A stretch of DNA of 64,000 nt from Ornithinimicrobium humiphilum (GCF_006716885.1 NZ_VFPU01000001.1:1798001-1862000), one strand, 5' to 3'; counted from the first letter of the stretch, positions 33,134 to 42,145 are shown. The notes: generated by a model not told the origin, from the letters alone. Made by a program: numbers and translations.

Positions 33134-34659
33134 CGGGGCAGCCTATGTGCCGGACCCCGCCCGGCCCCCAGCAGCATCCCGACCAGGACGACCGCCAGGG
33201 CGGTCGGCACGACCCACGGCCCGGTGCGCACGGCGAGGGTCTCGGCGGTGCGCAGCGGCAGCTCGCCCAGCAGCGTCGCCTCGGTGTAGAGCCCGGTCCG
33301 CTCGTGCACCTCGCCGTCGGGGGTGATGAGGCCGGAGACGCCGACGTTGCTGATGTGCACGACCGACCGGCCGTACTCCACCGCGCGCACCCGCGAGGCG
33401 GCCAGGTGCTGGACCGACTGGTCGCCCTCGCCGAACCACGCGTTGCTGGTGGGCACGACGAGCAGCTCCGCTCCCCCGGTCACCGCGTCGCGGATCGCGG
33501 GGTCGACGACGACCTCGAAGCAGATCGCCAGCCCGAGCGTGACGGTGCCGCCGTCCGGCAGCGGGACGGCCATGACACCCGGCTCGGTGCCGGGCACGAA
33601 GTCGGTGATGCGGTCGACCCAGGGGCTCAGGTGCCGCATGAGCGGTCGCAGCGGCATCACCTCGCCGAAGGGCGCGAGGTAGACCTTGTCGTAGGTCTGG
33701 TCCAGCCCCTCCCCCGGCAGGTAGCTGAGCTGCATGTTGAAGGGCGCCTCGCCTCCCCGGCGCGAGGTGGCGCCGAGCACCACCGGCACGTCGACGTCGT
33801 CGACCGCGGCCATGACGCGGCGCTCGACCTCCTCGCCGCGCGTGGGGTGGAGGGGGTCCAGGTCGCTGGCGCCCTCGGGCCAGAGCACGACGTCGGGGCG
33901 CTCGACCTCGCCGTCGCGCACCTGCTGCGCCAGTGCGGCGGTGCGGTCGGTGTAGCGGCGCAGCATCGCGCCCGGCTCGGCGCTCAGGGTGCGGGTGAAG
34001 CCCTCGGGCAGGTCGCCCTGGACGGCGGCGACCGACAGCGGCTCCCCGTCAGTGGGCCGGGGCACCAGCGCCGGGGCGAGGGTGAGCGCGACCGCCGCGA
34101 GCACGGCGCCCACGGCGCGCGGCACGGCGACCCGGCGCGGGTCCAGCAGGCGCTGGGCCGCGACCGCCAGCAGGCCGCCGACGAGGGCCACGAGGAAGCC
34201 GAGACCGGTCACCGCGGCGAGCGAGGCCACGCCGAGCATCGGCGAGTCGGCCTGGCTGAAGCCCAGCCGCGCCCACGGGAAGCCGCCGAAGGGCGTGACC
34301 GCACGGGCGTACTCCATGAGCACCCACGCGGCGGCGCCCACGAACGGACGCACGGCCCCGCCGCGCTGCAGGAGCGCGAGCACGATCCCGAGCCCCGCCG
34401 GATAGAGGGCGGAGGCCACGCTCATGGCCAGCCACGGCGCGGTGCCGGCGTAGGTGCTCGCCCAGACGAACATCGGGGCGAACCACGCCAGCCCGAGGAG
34501 CAGGCCGCACAGCGCGCCGACCCACCAGCGGGCGCCGGCCGTGGCCAGCCCGAGGGCCGCGCACCCGACCGGGGCGAGCCACCACACGTCATACCCCGGG
34601 AACGCGAGGAGGAGCGCCACTCCCCCGAGCAGCGCGAGCATGAGGCGGTGGGGCAGCAC
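33130..34659 (-). CDS. lnt: Apolipoprotein N-acyltransferase
   Basis: A 509-residue inner-membrane enzyme that adds the third acyl chain to the N-terminal Cys of lipoproteins. About seven hydrophobic segments fill residues 1-190 and one follows at the C-terminus (WVVPTALAVVLVGMLLGAG). Between them is a nitrilase domain with the catalytic triad positions recognisable: Glu in DVVLWPEGASDLDP (~267), Lys in YDKVYLAPFGEVMPL (~335) and Cys in LAICFEVVVDP (~387). The GTG at 34659 lies 6 nt after TAGGCT, so it is probably leaderless. It heads the lnt-ppm1-fxsA operon and would serve the several lipoproteins encoded here. Confidence 0.95.
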   Translation of the reverse strand: MLPHRLMLALLGGVALLLAFPGYDVWWLAPVGCAALGLATAGARWWVGALCGLLLGLAWFAPMFVWASTYAGTAPWLAMSVASALYPAGLGIVLALLQRGGAVRPFVGAAAWVLMEYARAVTPFGGFPWARLGFSQADSPMLGVASLAAVTGLGFLVALVGGLLAVAAQRLLDPRRVAVPRAVGAVLAAVALTLAPALVPRPTDGEPLSVAAVQGDLPEGFTRTLSAEPGAMLRRYTDRTAALAQQVRDGEVERPDVVLWPEGASDLDPLHPTRGEEVERRVMAAVDDVDVPVVLGATSRRGGEAPFNMQLSYLPGEGLDQTYDKVYLAPFGEVMPLRPLMRHLSPWVDRITDFVPGTEPGVMAVPLPDGGTVTLGLAICFEVVVDPAIRDAVTGGAELLVVPTSNAWFGEGDQSVQHLAASRVRAVEYGRSVVHISNVGVSGLITPDGEVHERTGLYTEATLLGELPLRTAETLAVRTGPWVVPTALAVVLVGMLLGAGRGPAHRLPR

Positions 34660-34917
34660 GCGCCCAGCCTACGGCGTGGGTGCGGCCTCCCCGACGCATC
34701 CCGCGGCCGCATCCAGGGCCTGGGAGGGGCCGGTGCGGCGGCGGAGGGGGCGGCCGGGCCCCGCTGCACCTTTGGGGCCGGTCCGCGGCGGCTGGAGGCC
34801 GCCCACGGGTCCGTTGTCTACTCGGTGCGCGGGGCCCTGGCACCCCCTGGTACGTCTTCGACGTGTCACGGGGACGCCCCCGAAACTATGGCCGCGGAGC
34901 GGCCCGTGTCAACCGCC

Positions 34918-34955
34918 CCCTGACCTGCACGGACGGGGAAATGCGCAGGTCAGGG
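34918..34955. repeat. Inverted repeat 3 downstream of the kam operon
   Basis: Perfect 11-bp arms CCCTGACCTGC (34918-34928) and GCAGGTCAGGG (34945-34955) around 16 nt. It is the third of three consecutive hairpins in the 380-bp gap (34660-35039) between kal and lnt, both minus strand. The rest of the gap (34660-34917) holds the lnt promoter box and nothing else I recognise. Confidence 0.7.
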
Positions 34956-34963
34956 CCCGGATC

Positions 34964-34993
34964 GGCAGATGTGACCCATCAGTCACATCTGCC
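34964..34993. repeat. Inverted repeat 2 downstream of the kam operon
   Basis: Perfect 12-bp arms GGCAGATGTGAC (34964-34975) and GTCACATCTGCC (34982-34993) with a 6-nt spacer. It could be a terminator hairpin or, given its TGTGAC/GTCACA cores, a protein-binding site; the spacing (N8 between TGTGA and TCACA) is 2 bp longer than a CRP site. Confidence 0.7.
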
Positions 34994-34996
34994 CCC

Positions 34997-35020
34997 CGGC
35001 GTGTCGCTCCCGACACGCCG
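34997..35020 (-). terminator. Hairpin terminator of the kam operon
   Basis: Perfect 10-bp stem CGGCGTGTCG (34997-35006) and CGACACGCCG (35011-35020) with a 4-nt loop, 20 bp beyond the kal stop. It is the first and most compact of three tandem hairpins and the most likely transcription terminator. Confidence 0.75.
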
Positions 35021-35039
35021 CGGGGACGGCGACGGAGCG

Positions 35040-35486
35040 TCAGCCGGCGGCCGGCGGCACCACGACGGTGCCGCGGGCCCGGGTCGCGACGACGGGCGGG
35101 TCGAGCACGTCGGCGGCCGAGGCGCCCCGGGCCGGGTCGTCGGCGCCCCGGGCGGTGACGAGCACCTCGAACTCCATCTCGCGGCTGCGCGAGCCGACCC
35201 GCACCAGCCGGGCACGGACCTCCAGGCAGTCGCCCGCGCGCACCGGCGCGAGGAACTGCACGTCGGAGTAGGAGGCGAACAGGCCCTCGTCGCCGTCGGT
35301 GCGGATGCACAGCTCGGTCGCGACGTCGCCGAAGAGCGCCAGGCTGTAGGCGCCGTCGACGAGGTTGCCGGCGTAGTGGGCGTGCGAGTAGGGCACGTAG
35401 CGGGCGTGTGTCACGCCCATGCCCACGGCGGCGGGACGGGCGGCCGGCTCCGGGGCCGGGCCGGGGCTGACGGGGGCGGGGCTCAT
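35040..35486 (-). CDS. kal: 3-aminobutyryl-CoA ammonia-lyase
   Basis: A 148-residue hotdog-fold enzyme that deaminates L-3-aminobutyryl-CoA to crotonyl-CoA, a late step of lysine fermentation. After a ~25-residue Pro/Ala-rich N-terminus the chain follows clostridial Kal closely: [56 protein letters not shown] and [20 protein letters not shown]. The ATG at 35486 overlaps the kamE stop by 4 nt, so it is translationally coupled and last in the operon. The alternative of a plain thioesterase is unlikely given the context and the [12 protein letters not shown] segment. Confidence 0.9.
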   Translation of the reverse strand: MSPAPVSPGPAPEPAARPAAVGMGVTHARYVPYSHAHYAGNLVDGAYSLALFGDVATELCIRTDGDEGLFASYSDVQFLAPVRAGDCLEVRARLVRVGSRSREMEFEVLVTARGADDPARGASAADVLDPPVVATRARGTVVVPPAAG

Positions 35487-36247
35487 GCGCTGGTCCTCTC
35501 GGTGCGGGCAGGGCCGGTCAGGGCGTGGACGAGGTAGGAGGCGACCTCTCCGGGGGTGGTCCCCCGGCCGAAGATGCGGTCGACGCCGAGGGCGTCGGCG
35601 GAGCCCTCCTCGAAGCGCGGGCCGCCCGCGATGAGCAGCGGCACCTTCCCGGCCGGATAGGCCTCGCGGAAGGCGGCCGACATCTGCGTCACGTTGTGGA
35701 TGTGCGCGTCGCGCTGGGTGACCACCTGGGACACCAGCACCGCGTCGGCCTTCTCCTCGCGGGCACGCTCGACCAGGTAGGGCACGAGGACCTGGGCGCC
35801 GAGGTTGACCACGTGGATCTCGGAGTAGTACTCCAGGCCCTTCTCGCCGGCGAAGCCCTTGATGTTGAGGATGGCGTCGATGCCGACGGTGTGCGCGTCG
35901 GTGCCGATGCAGGCGCCCACCACGACCAGCGGGCGGCGCAGCTTCTTCTTGATCGCGGCGTTGACCTCCTTGGCCGACAGCAGCGGGAAGTCGCGCTCGA
36001 CGACCTGCACCTGCGAGAGGTCCACCAGGTGGGTGACGCTGCCGTAGACCACGAAGAAGGTGTGGGACGGGCCCATCGCCTTGGCGTGCACCAGCAGCGC
36101 GGGCGACAGGCCCATCTTGCCGGCGAGCTGCAGGGCGGCGCCCTCGGCACGCTTGTCGTGCGGCACGGGCAGCGTGAAGGACACCTGCACCATGCCGTCG
36201 CCGGTCATGTCGCCGTAGGGACGGATGACGGTGGGCTGCTCGCTCAT
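35483..36247 (-). CDS. kamE: Lysine 5,6-aminomutase beta subunit (B12-binding)
   Basis: A 254-residue cobalamin- and PLP-binding subunit of beta-lysine/D-lysine 5,6-aminomutase, which moves the terminal amino group with adenosylcobalamin. The B12 motif is [14 protein letters not shown] (~112-125), with His as the lower cobalt ligand in DxHxxG. Next comes [20 protein letters not shown], whose Lys aligns with the PLP-binding lysine of the clostridial enzyme. [19 protein letters not shown] and [18 protein letters not shown] complete the Rossmann domain. Start and stop overlap kamD and kal by 4 nt each, so subunit synthesis is coupled. Confidence 0.96.
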   Translation of the reverse strand: MSEQPTVIRPYGDMTGDGMVQVSFTLPVPHDKRAEGAALQLAGKMGLSPALLVHAKAMGPSHTFFVVYGSVTHLVDLSQVQVVERDFPLLSAKEVNAAIKKKLRRPLVVVGACIGTDAHTVGIDAILNIKGFAGEKGLEYYSEIHVVNLGAQVLVPYLVERAREEKADAVLVSQVVTQRDAHIHNVTQMSAAFREAYPAGKVPLLIAGGPRFEEGSADALGVDRIFGRGTTPGEVASYLVHALTGPARTERTSA

Positions 36248-37851
36248 CGGGCACCCTCCTCGAGCATCGTGATCGCCGGGTTGTCGTAGTCGTCGGCGCG
36301 GCGGGCGACGCCCTCCAGGCCCTTGCCCTTGTCCTTGGGCCGCTTCATGAGCCCGAAGGTGCCGTCACCGATGGCCTCCAGCAGGGGGGTCGAACCCTTC
36401 GGCGCCTTCTCGTCGGTGATCCGCTCGAGCAGGTCGACGGCCTCGGAGAGCACCTGGCGGGCGCGGGTCTGGATGAAGCCGTCGCGCGGCGGGTGGAAGT
36501 CCTCGGTGAGCCCGCCGGCCGCCCGCTGCACGTAGCGCACGTTCTGCAGCGCCAGGTCGCGGTCGGACAGGAAGGGCGTGACGACGGCCTCGGTCATCAT
36601 CCCGACGAGCAGGATCGACTGGCCGGTCATCGCGCCGGCGAGGTTGAAGAAGCCGTCGAGCAGGTAGCCCTTGAAGATGTCGCCGGTCATGTGCTTGGTC
36701 GGCGGCATCCACTTCAGCGGCGCGTCCGGGAAGAGCTGGCGCGCCAGCAGCGCGTGGGCCAGCTCCATCCGGAAGGAGTCCGGCAGGTCGGGGTTGATCT
36801 CGAAGGCGTGACCCAGGCCCAGCTGCCAGTCCTCGAGGCCAGCCTCGCGGCCGAAGTACTCGTTCATCAGCTGCGAGACGGTCACGGTGTGCGCCGCCTC
36901 GACCGCGTCGGCGGTCGTGAGGTAGTTGTCCTCGCCGGTGTTGATGATGATCCCCGCGCGGGCGTGGATCTGGCGCGAGAAGCGCTGGTCGACGAAGGTG
37001 CGGATCGGGTTGATGTCGCGGAAGAGGATGCCGTACATCGAGTCGTTGAGCATCATGTCGAGCCGCTCGAGACCGGCCAGCGTGGCGATCTCGGGCATGC
37101 ACAGGCCCGACGCGTAGTTGGTCAGCCGCACGTAGCGGCCGAGCTCCTTGCTCACGTCGTCCAGCGCGGCCCGCATGAGCCGGAAGTTCTCCTGCGTGGC
37201 GTAGGTGCCCGCGAAGCCCTCCCGGGTCGCGCCCTCGGGGACGAAGTCGAGCAGCGACTGCCCGGTGGACCGGATCACCGCGATGATGTCGGCGCCCTCG
37301 CGGGCCGCGGCCTGCGCCTGCGGGATGTCCTCGTAGATGTCGCCGGTGGCGACGATGAGGTAGACCCAGGGACGCTGCGGCGGGTCGCCCAGCCTGGTGA
37401 TGAGCTTCTCGCGGGTGGCGCGCTGGCGGTCGATCTGCTTCAGCCCGCCCCGGACGGCGGCGCGGGAGGCGCGCCGGGCCGCGGACAGCTCGCCACGGCG
37501 CTCGGGCATGCGGAAGGTGACCGAGCCGGCCGAGGCCTTCTGGGCCAGGGTCAGCAGGTCGGGGGCCTCCTCGCGGCGCAGGGCGTCCCAGACCGGCGTG
37601 GTGACGCCGTGCTCCAGGCCGACCTGGTCGCGGACCGCGTCGACGAGGTGGTTGACCCACGGCACGCGCTCGTGGTCGGCGCCGGTGAGGCCGGCCAGGC
37701 GCAGCGTCGCGCGCTCGACCGAGACGGTGGTGTGGCTGCGCGCGATGTCCACGACCGGCTTGCCGAGACGCCGGGCCAGCGTGCGCGCCTTGCGCACGAC
37801 TCGCGGGTCCAGCTCCAGGCGCGGGGGCGGGGCGACGGTGGTGGGGCTCAC
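36244..37851 (-). CDS. kamD: Lysine 5,6-aminomutase alpha subunit
   Basis: A 535-residue TIM-barrel subunit that holds the substrate, PLP and adenosylcobalamin interface of lysine 5,6-aminomutase; it converts beta-lysine to 3,5-diaminohexanoate. Conserved stretches: [20 protein letters not shown] (~165), [36 protein letters not shown] (~240), [40 protein letters not shown] (~300) and [20 protein letters not shown]. Length is close to the clostridial OraS/KamD. The GTG at 37851 directly follows the amidohydrolase stop, with AAGGAG 6 nt before that stop. Confidence 0.97.
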   Translation of the reverse strand: MSPTTVAPPPRLELDPRVVRKARTLARRLGKPVVDIARSHTTVSVERATLRLAGLTGADHERVPWVNHLVDAVRDQVGLEHGVTTPVWDALRREEAPDLLTLAQKASAGSVTFRMPERRGELSAARRASRAAVRGGLKQIDRQRATREKLITRLGDPPQRPWVYLIVATGDIYEDIPQAQAAAREGADIIAVIRSTGQSLLDFVPEGATREGFAGTYATQENFRLMRAALDDVSKELGRYVRLTNYASGLCMPEIATLAGLERLDMMLNDSMYGILFRDINPIRTFVDQRFSRQIHARAGIIINTGEDNYLTTADAVEAAHTVTVSQLMNEYFGREAGLEDWQLGLGHAFEINPDLPDSFRMELAHALLARQLFPDAPLKWMPPTKHMTGDIFKGYLLDGFFNLAGAMTGQSILLVGMMTEAVVTPFLSDRDLALQNVRYVQRAAGGLTEDFHPPRDGFIQTRARQVLSEAVDLLERITDEKAPKGSTPLLEAIGDGTFGLMKRPKDKGKGLEGVARRADDYDNPAITMLEEGAR

Positions 37852-39444
37852 TCAGGCTCCTTCTCGCTGGTATGCGGTGCGGCCCGACACGACGGTGCGT
37901 CGCGCCACGGGCAGGGGGTGGTCGGGGGCGTCGAGGACGGGCAGCCCGTCGGGGCCGGTCTCGACCGGCCCCCCGGCGCCGTCGTCCCAGACGACGTAGG
38001 TGGCGGGAGCGCCGGCGACGAGCTCGCCGCCCTCCAGGCCCGCGAGCTGGTAGCCGGCGCGGGTGTGGGCGTGCACGGCCTCGGCGACTGTGAGCCGCTG
38101 CTCGGGGTTGTGGTGCCAGACCCCCGCACGGACCGCGGCCCAGGGGCCGAGCGGGGTGACCGGGCTGTCGGAACCGAGCGCCAGGGGCACGCCCGCGTCG
38201 AGCAGGGTGCGCAGCGGCACGGCCCGCAGGGCGCGCTCGATGCCCAGGCGGGCGGCATACATCCCGTCCTCGCCGCCCCAGAGCCCGTCGAACATCGGCT
38301 GCACGCTGGCCCAGATGCCGAGCTCGGCCATGACCGAGACGACCTCGGCGTCGGGCAGCTCGACGTGCTCCCAGCGGTGGCGGCACGCACGCACCGCCTC
38401 GACGCCGACCACCTCGGCCGCGGCGCGGAAGCCCTCGGCCATGGTGCGCAGCGCGGCGTCGCCGATGACGTGGCCCCCGGCCTGCAGGCCGGCGCGGGTG
38501 CAGGCGATCGCGTGGTCGCGGACCTGCTCGACGGTGAGATAGCCGTAGCCGGTGTGCGGCTGCTCGGCGTAGTGCTCCTGCAGGTGCGCGGTGAACGAGC
38601 CGAAGGATCCGTCGGCGCACAGGTCGCCCGCCAGGCCGAGCACGCCGAGGAACTCCGCCACCTCGGAGGCGGTGGCCGGGTCGTCGGCGAGCTCGCCCCA
38701 GTAGGTGACGACGTCGGGCACGCCGGGCCGGCGGCCGACCTCGAGCACGTGGCGGATGTCGTCGTGGCTGGTCAGGTGGGAGGCGCCGGTCTCGTGGAGC
38801 AGGGTCAGGCCGCGGCTCGCCGCCGAGCGCAGGGCGAGGTCGAGGTAGCGCTCGCGGTCGACGTCGGTGATCGCCGAGGTGAAGGCGTTGGTGACGGCGG
38901 CGAAGGCATCCCGGCGGACGACGCCGACACCGTCCCAGCCGTCGAGGTCGCGGACGCGCGCGACCGTGGCCATCGCGCTGGAGACGCTGGCGGAGTGGGC
39001 GTCCACCCGGGGCATGTAGACCACGCCGCCGTAGGTGGCGCGGTCGAGCTCGGCGGCGGTCACCGGCCGCTGCTCGACCCAGCGGGTCTCGTCCCAGGAG
39101 TGGGCGTAGATCGGGCGGCCACGGGTGCGGCGGGCGGCCTGCTCGACGAGCGAGAGCGCCTCGGCGACCGAACGCGTGCCGGACAGGTCGACCCCGTCCA
39201 GGCCCTGCCCGGTCATGGTCAGGTGCACGTGGGCGTCGCTGAAGCCGGGGGTGACCAGCGCGCCGTCGAGCTCGACGACCTCGTCGGCGTCGTCGGCGCG
39301 TGCCTCGGCCTCGGGACCGACGGCCAGGACGCGGTCGTCGTCGACGAGCAGGGCGGTGGCGACCGGCGCGGCCGGGTCGGCGGCGGTGGCTGGGGACAGG
39401 ATCGACGGCGTCAGGACGACGCCGCCGCGCAGGAGGGTCTTCAC
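37852..39444 (-). CDS. YtcJ-like amidohydrolase embedded in the kam operon
   Basis: A 530-residue metal-dependent amidohydrolase of the YtcJ/imidazolonepropionase-like type. The N-terminal beta-sandwich starts LLRGGVVLTPS; the metal-binding HxH is FSDAHVHLTM (~72), more ligands are in LTLLHETGASHL (~220), GGHVIGDAAL and RHRWEHVEL (~330), and the last Asp is LALGSDSPVTPLGPW (~415). It probably hydrolyses an amide, lactam or N-acyl bond; the substrate is unknown. This gene is not part of the known lysine fermentation pathway, yet it overlaps kdd (GTGA at 39444) and abuts kamD, so it must be co-expressed with them. Confidence 0.9.
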   Translation of the reverse strand: MKTLLRGGVVLTPSILSPATAADPAAPVATALLVDDDRVLAVGPEAEARADDADEVVELDGALVTPGFSDAHVHLTMTGQGLDGVDLSGTRSVAEALSLVEQAARRTRGRPIYAHSWDETRWVEQRPVTAAELDRATYGGVVYMPRVDAHSASVSSAMATVARVRDLDGWDGVGVVRRDAFAAVTNAFTSAITDVDRERYLDLALRSAASRGLTLLHETGASHLTSHDDIRHVLEVGRRPGVPDVVTYWGELADDPATASEVAEFLGVLGLAGDLCADGSFGSFTAHLQEHYAEQPHTGYGYLTVEQVRDHAIACTRAGLQAGGHVIGDAALRTMAEGFRAAAEVVGVEAVRACRHRWEHVELPDAEVVSVMAELGIWASVQPMFDGLWGGEDGMYAARLGIERALRAVPLRTLLDAGVPLALGSDSPVTPLGPWAAVRAGVWHHNPEQRLTVAEAVHAHTRAGYQLAGLEGGELVAGAPATYVVWDDGAGGPVETGPDGLPVLDAPDHPLPVARRTVVSGRTAYQREGA

Positions 39445-40532
39445 GCCTGCCCAGTGTCCTCGTCCGCGAGCCGCGACTCGAAGAGGGCGCGCAGCGTGTC
39501 GTCGCCGCGCACCAGCTCCAGGGCGTAGTCGGCGTGCCCGGGCGTGTAGCCGTTGCCGACGAGCATGGTGACGTCGGCGGCCAGGCCCTCGGCCCCGAGC
39601 GCCGCGGCGGCGAAGTTGGTGGCCATCGAGAAGTAGATGACGGTGCCGCCCTGCGCGGTGACCAGCAGCGCCGGCTGCTCGCACCCGGGGACGTCCACGC
39701 ACACGACGGTGACGTCCACCGCTCCCCCGGCCGACTCGACGGCGGCCTGCAGGCCCAGCGGCGAGCGGGCGTCGGCCAGCACGATCTCGTCGGCGAGCCC
39801 GGTGCCGCGGAGCAGCTCGGCCTCGCGCTCGAAGGGCACGACGGCGACCCGGCGGCCGGCACCGGCGTCGCGCGCGGCCGCGAGCGACAGCGAGCCGGAC
39901 TTGCCGGCACCGCCGAGCACGGCGACCGAGGGCACGTGGCCCCGGGCGAGGTAGCCCTCGACGACGCGGCGGACCAGGGCCGGCGCGCCGCAGACGTCCA
40001 TGACCATGAGCGAGAGCTCGGGGTCGAGGTCCTCGGGCAGGACGGCGGCGATGGAGCGGCCGAAGAGGATTGCGTGCCCCTGCGCGGGCACGCGCTCGGA
40101 CATCCCGTCCCAGGAGGCGAGGCCGTCGGTGATGGCCAGCGGGGTGAGCGAGAGGGAGACGAGGGTGGCGACGCGGTCACCGACCTGCAGTCCCAGGGTG
40201 CTCTCGGGGCCGACCTCGGCGACCGTGCCGATGAGCATGCCGCCGGAGCCGGTCACCGGGTTCTGCATCTTGCCGCGCTCGGCGACGATGTCCAGGACCT
40301 CCTGGCGCACCGCGGCGCCGTCGACCCCGTCGGGGCCGGTGTGCTTCTCGCGCAGCTGGCGGTAGGAGGCGGCGTCGAGGTTGAGCACCTCGACGTCGAT
40401 GCGCACCTCGTCCAGGCCGATCTCCGGCGAGGGGTCGAGGCGGCGGGCCGTCTGGGGCAGGGTGACCTGCTCCCCCGAGGGCTCGAGCACGCGGTGCACG
40501 CCGAACGGGGAATGGGGGGTGGTGGCGGGCAT
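39441..40532 (-). CDS. kdd: L-erythro-3,5-diaminohexanoate dehydrogenase
   Basis: A 363-residue NAD-dependent dehydrogenase that oxidises and deaminates 3,5-diaminohexanoate to 5-amino-3-oxohexanoate. Family features: SPFGVHRVLEPSGEQVTLPQ (N-terminus), VLNLDAASYRQLREKH, GKMQNPVTGSGGMLIGTVAE (~90), the Rossmann motif SVAVLGGAGKSGSLSLAAAR (~190) and TVIYFSMATNFAAAALGAEG (~300). The ATG at 40532 has AGGAGG 6 nt upstream and fixes the start. It is the first gene of the kam operon and divergent from kamA. Confidence 0.95.
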   Translation of the reverse strand: MPATTPHSPFGVHRVLEPSGEQVTLPQTARRLDPSPEIGLDEVRIDVEVLNLDAASYRQLREKHTGPDGVDGAAVRQEVLDIVAERGKMQNPVTGSGGMLIGTVAEVGPESTLGLQVGDRVATLVSLSLTPLAITDGLASWDGMSERVPAQGHAILFGRSIAAVLPEDLDPELSLMVMDVCGAPALVRRVVEGYLARGHVPSVAVLGGAGKSGSLSLAAARDAGAGRRVAVVPFEREAELLRGTGLADEIVLADARSPLGLQAAVESAGGAVDVTVVCVDVPGCEQPALLVTAQGGTVIYFSMATNFAAAALGAEGLAADVTMLVGNGYTPGHADYALELVRGDDTLRALFESRLADEDTGQA

Positions 40533-40614
40533 CTGTCCTCCTGATCGCCGGTTTCGCCGGACATCTTCCGTTGATACTTCACATTTCCGGGATGATGTCC
40601 GTATCCTGCCATGC
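40533..40614. promoter_or_regulatory. Divergent control region between kdd and kamA
   Basis: An 82-bp gap, AT-richer than its surroundings, that must carry both promoters of the lysine pathway. It contains an 8-bp inverted repeat CGGACATC (40558-40565) and GATGTCCG (40594-40601), and two related words one 20-bp step apart, ACATCTTCCG (40561) and ACATTTCCG (40581). This looks like an operator array for a single regulator acting on both sides. The kdd ribosome site AGGAGG is at its left edge; no dedicated regulator gene is adjacent. Confidence 0.55.
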
Positions 40615-42075
40615 ATGAGTGTCGAGATCGAGCAGCCCTACGTCTACCAGCGCCGCGAGATCGTCGAGCCTGACTGGACCCGGTTCCCCGGCTGGCGGGA
40701 GATCACCGCGGACCAGTGGCGCGACGTCCAGTGGCAGCGCGTCAGCTGCGTGAAGAACATCCGTCAGCTGCGCACCGTGATGGGCGACCTCCTCACCGAG
40801 GAGTTCTACGCCGACCTCGAGCGCGACCAGGCCGAGCGCGCGACCATGTCGATGCTCGTCCCGCCGCAGATGCTCAACACCATGGTCAGCGAGGTGACCT
40901 GGGCCGAGGGCCGGATGCCGGCCGCCGGCGAGGAGTTCACCCGCGCGTTCTACGCCGACCCCGTGCGCCGCTACATGCTGCCGGTCTTCTCCGACCGCCG
41001 CACCGACTGGGCCTCCCACCCCTACGCGGCGCGCGACTCGCTCCACGAGCACGACATGTGGGTGGCCGAGGGCCTGACCCACCGCTACCCCACCAAGGTG
41101 CTGGCGGAGATGCTGCCCACCTGCCCGCAGTACTGCGGCCACTGCACCCGCATGGACCTCGTCGGCAACTCCACCCCGACGATCACCAAGCTCAAGCTCG
41201 CCGGCAAGCCGGTCGACCGCCACCAGGCGATGCTCGACTACCTGCGCTCCAACCCGGGCGTGCGCGACGTCGTCGTCTCCGGAGGCGACGTGGCCAACAT
41301 GCCGTGGAAGAACCTCGAGGCCTGGCTCGACCAGCTGCTCGAGATCGACTCCATCCGCGACGTGCGCCTGGCCACCAAGGCCCTCATGGGTATGCCGCAG
41401 CACTGGCTCGCCCCCGAGACCGTCGAGGGCGTGGCCCGGGTCGCGCAGAAGGCGCGGGCCCGCGGCGTCGGCCTGGCCATGCACACCCACGTCAACGCGG
41501 CCCAGTCGGTCACGCCGCTGGTGGCCGAGGCCTCGAAGGCGATGCTCGAGGCCGGCCTGCGCGACGTCCGCAACCAGGGCGTGCTCATGCGCGGCGTCAA
41601 CGACACCACCGAGCAGCTGCTCGACCTGTGCTTCGCGCTCTCCGACGAGGCCATGATCACGCCGTACTACTTCTACATGTGCGACATGATCCCGTTCAGC
41701 GAGCACTGGCGCGTCTCGCTCTCCCAGGCGCAGCACCTGCAGCACTCGATCCTGGGCTACCTGCCCGGCTTCGCCACGCCGCGCATCGTCTGCGACGTGC
41801 CGTTCGTCGGCAAGCGCTGGGTGCACCAGGTCGACACCTACGACACCGAGCGCGGCATCTCCTACTGGCGCAAGAACTACCGCACCTCGATCGAGGGCGA
41901 GGACGTCGACGTGACGAGCGCCGAGTACGTCTACTACGACCCGATCGACACCCTGCCGCCCTCGGGCCAGGAGTGGTGGCGCCAGCACGCCGCCGAGCAG
42001 CAGCCGGGCGCCGACCAGGCCGCCTACGAGCAGGCGCGCGCCTCGCACGCCGCCTCGGTGGACCAGCTGGCCTGA
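40615..42075 (+). CDS. kamA: Lysine 2,3-aminomutase
   Basis: A 486-residue radical-SAM, PLP-dependent enzyme that converts L-lysine to L-beta-lysine, the first step of the pathway. The [4Fe-4S] motif is LPTCPQYCGHCTRMD (~165-179), Cx3Cx2C. DVVVSGGDVANMPWKNLEAW, HTHVNAAQSVTPLV (~300) and NQGVLMRGVNDTTEQL follow. VPFVGKRWVHQV near ~405 occupies the place of the PLP-lysine motif (PGGGGK in clostridia), with the Lys retained but fewer Gly. It ends with a ~30-residue Gln/Ala-rich tail. It may therefore be a KamA-related aminomutase with altered preference, but context supports lysine. The ATG at 40615 is used; an out-of-frame ATG is at 40611. Confidence 0.92.
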   Translation: MSVEIEQPYVYQRREIVEPDWTRFPGWREITADQWRDVQWQRVSCVKNIRQLRTVMGDLLTEEFYADLERDQAERATMSMLVPPQMLNTMVSEVTWAEGRMPAAGEEFTRAFYADPVRRYMLPVFSDRRTDWASHPYAARDSLHEHDMWVAEGLTHRYPTKVLAEMLPTCPQYCGHCTRMDLVGNSTPTITKLKLAGKPVDRHQAMLDYLRSNPGVRDVVVSGGDVANMPWKNLEAWLDQLLEIDSIRDVRLATKALMGMPQHWLAPETVEGVARVAQKARARGVGLAMHTHVNAAQSVTPLVAEASKAMLEAGLRDVRNQGVLMRGVNDTTEQLLDLCFALSDEAMITPYYFYMCDMIPFSEHWRVSLSQAQHLQHSILGYLPGFATPRIVCDVPFVGKRWVHQVDTYDTERGISYWRKNYRTSIEGEDVDVTSAEYVYYDPIDTLPPSGQEWWRQHAAEQQPGADQAAYEQARASHAASVDQLA

Positions 42076-42110
42076 GCCGCCCCGCCCCCGCGGCGCGTAC
42101 GGCATACCTG

Positions 42111-42145
42111 CGGCCCGTCGTCCCCTGCCCGGGGACGGCGGGCCG
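42111..42145 (+). terminator. Hairpin terminator after kamA
   Basis: A 15-bp stem, CGGCCCGTCGTCCCC (42111-42125) with GGGGACGGCGGGCCG (42131-42145), one G-U pair and a 5-nt loop, 35 bp after the kamA stop and 46 bp before the next plus-strand gene. It separates the two transcription units. Confidence 0.8.

Noticed and set aside
34964..34993. CRP site in the inverted repeat after kal
   Set aside because: TGTGA and TCACA are separated by 8 rather than 6 bp, and the position is downstream of genes, so a hairpin is more likely.
36493..39528. A 1011-residue plus-strand open frame across the kam operon
   Set aside because: Antisense shadow of the kam genes, with composition typical of complement frames (Asp/Val/Gly/His-rich).
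36365..40180. A 1271-residue minus-strand open frame
   Set aside because: Shadow frame of kamD, the amidohydrolase and kdd; its product is Pro/Ala/Arg-rich with no motif, while the overlapping genes have full families.
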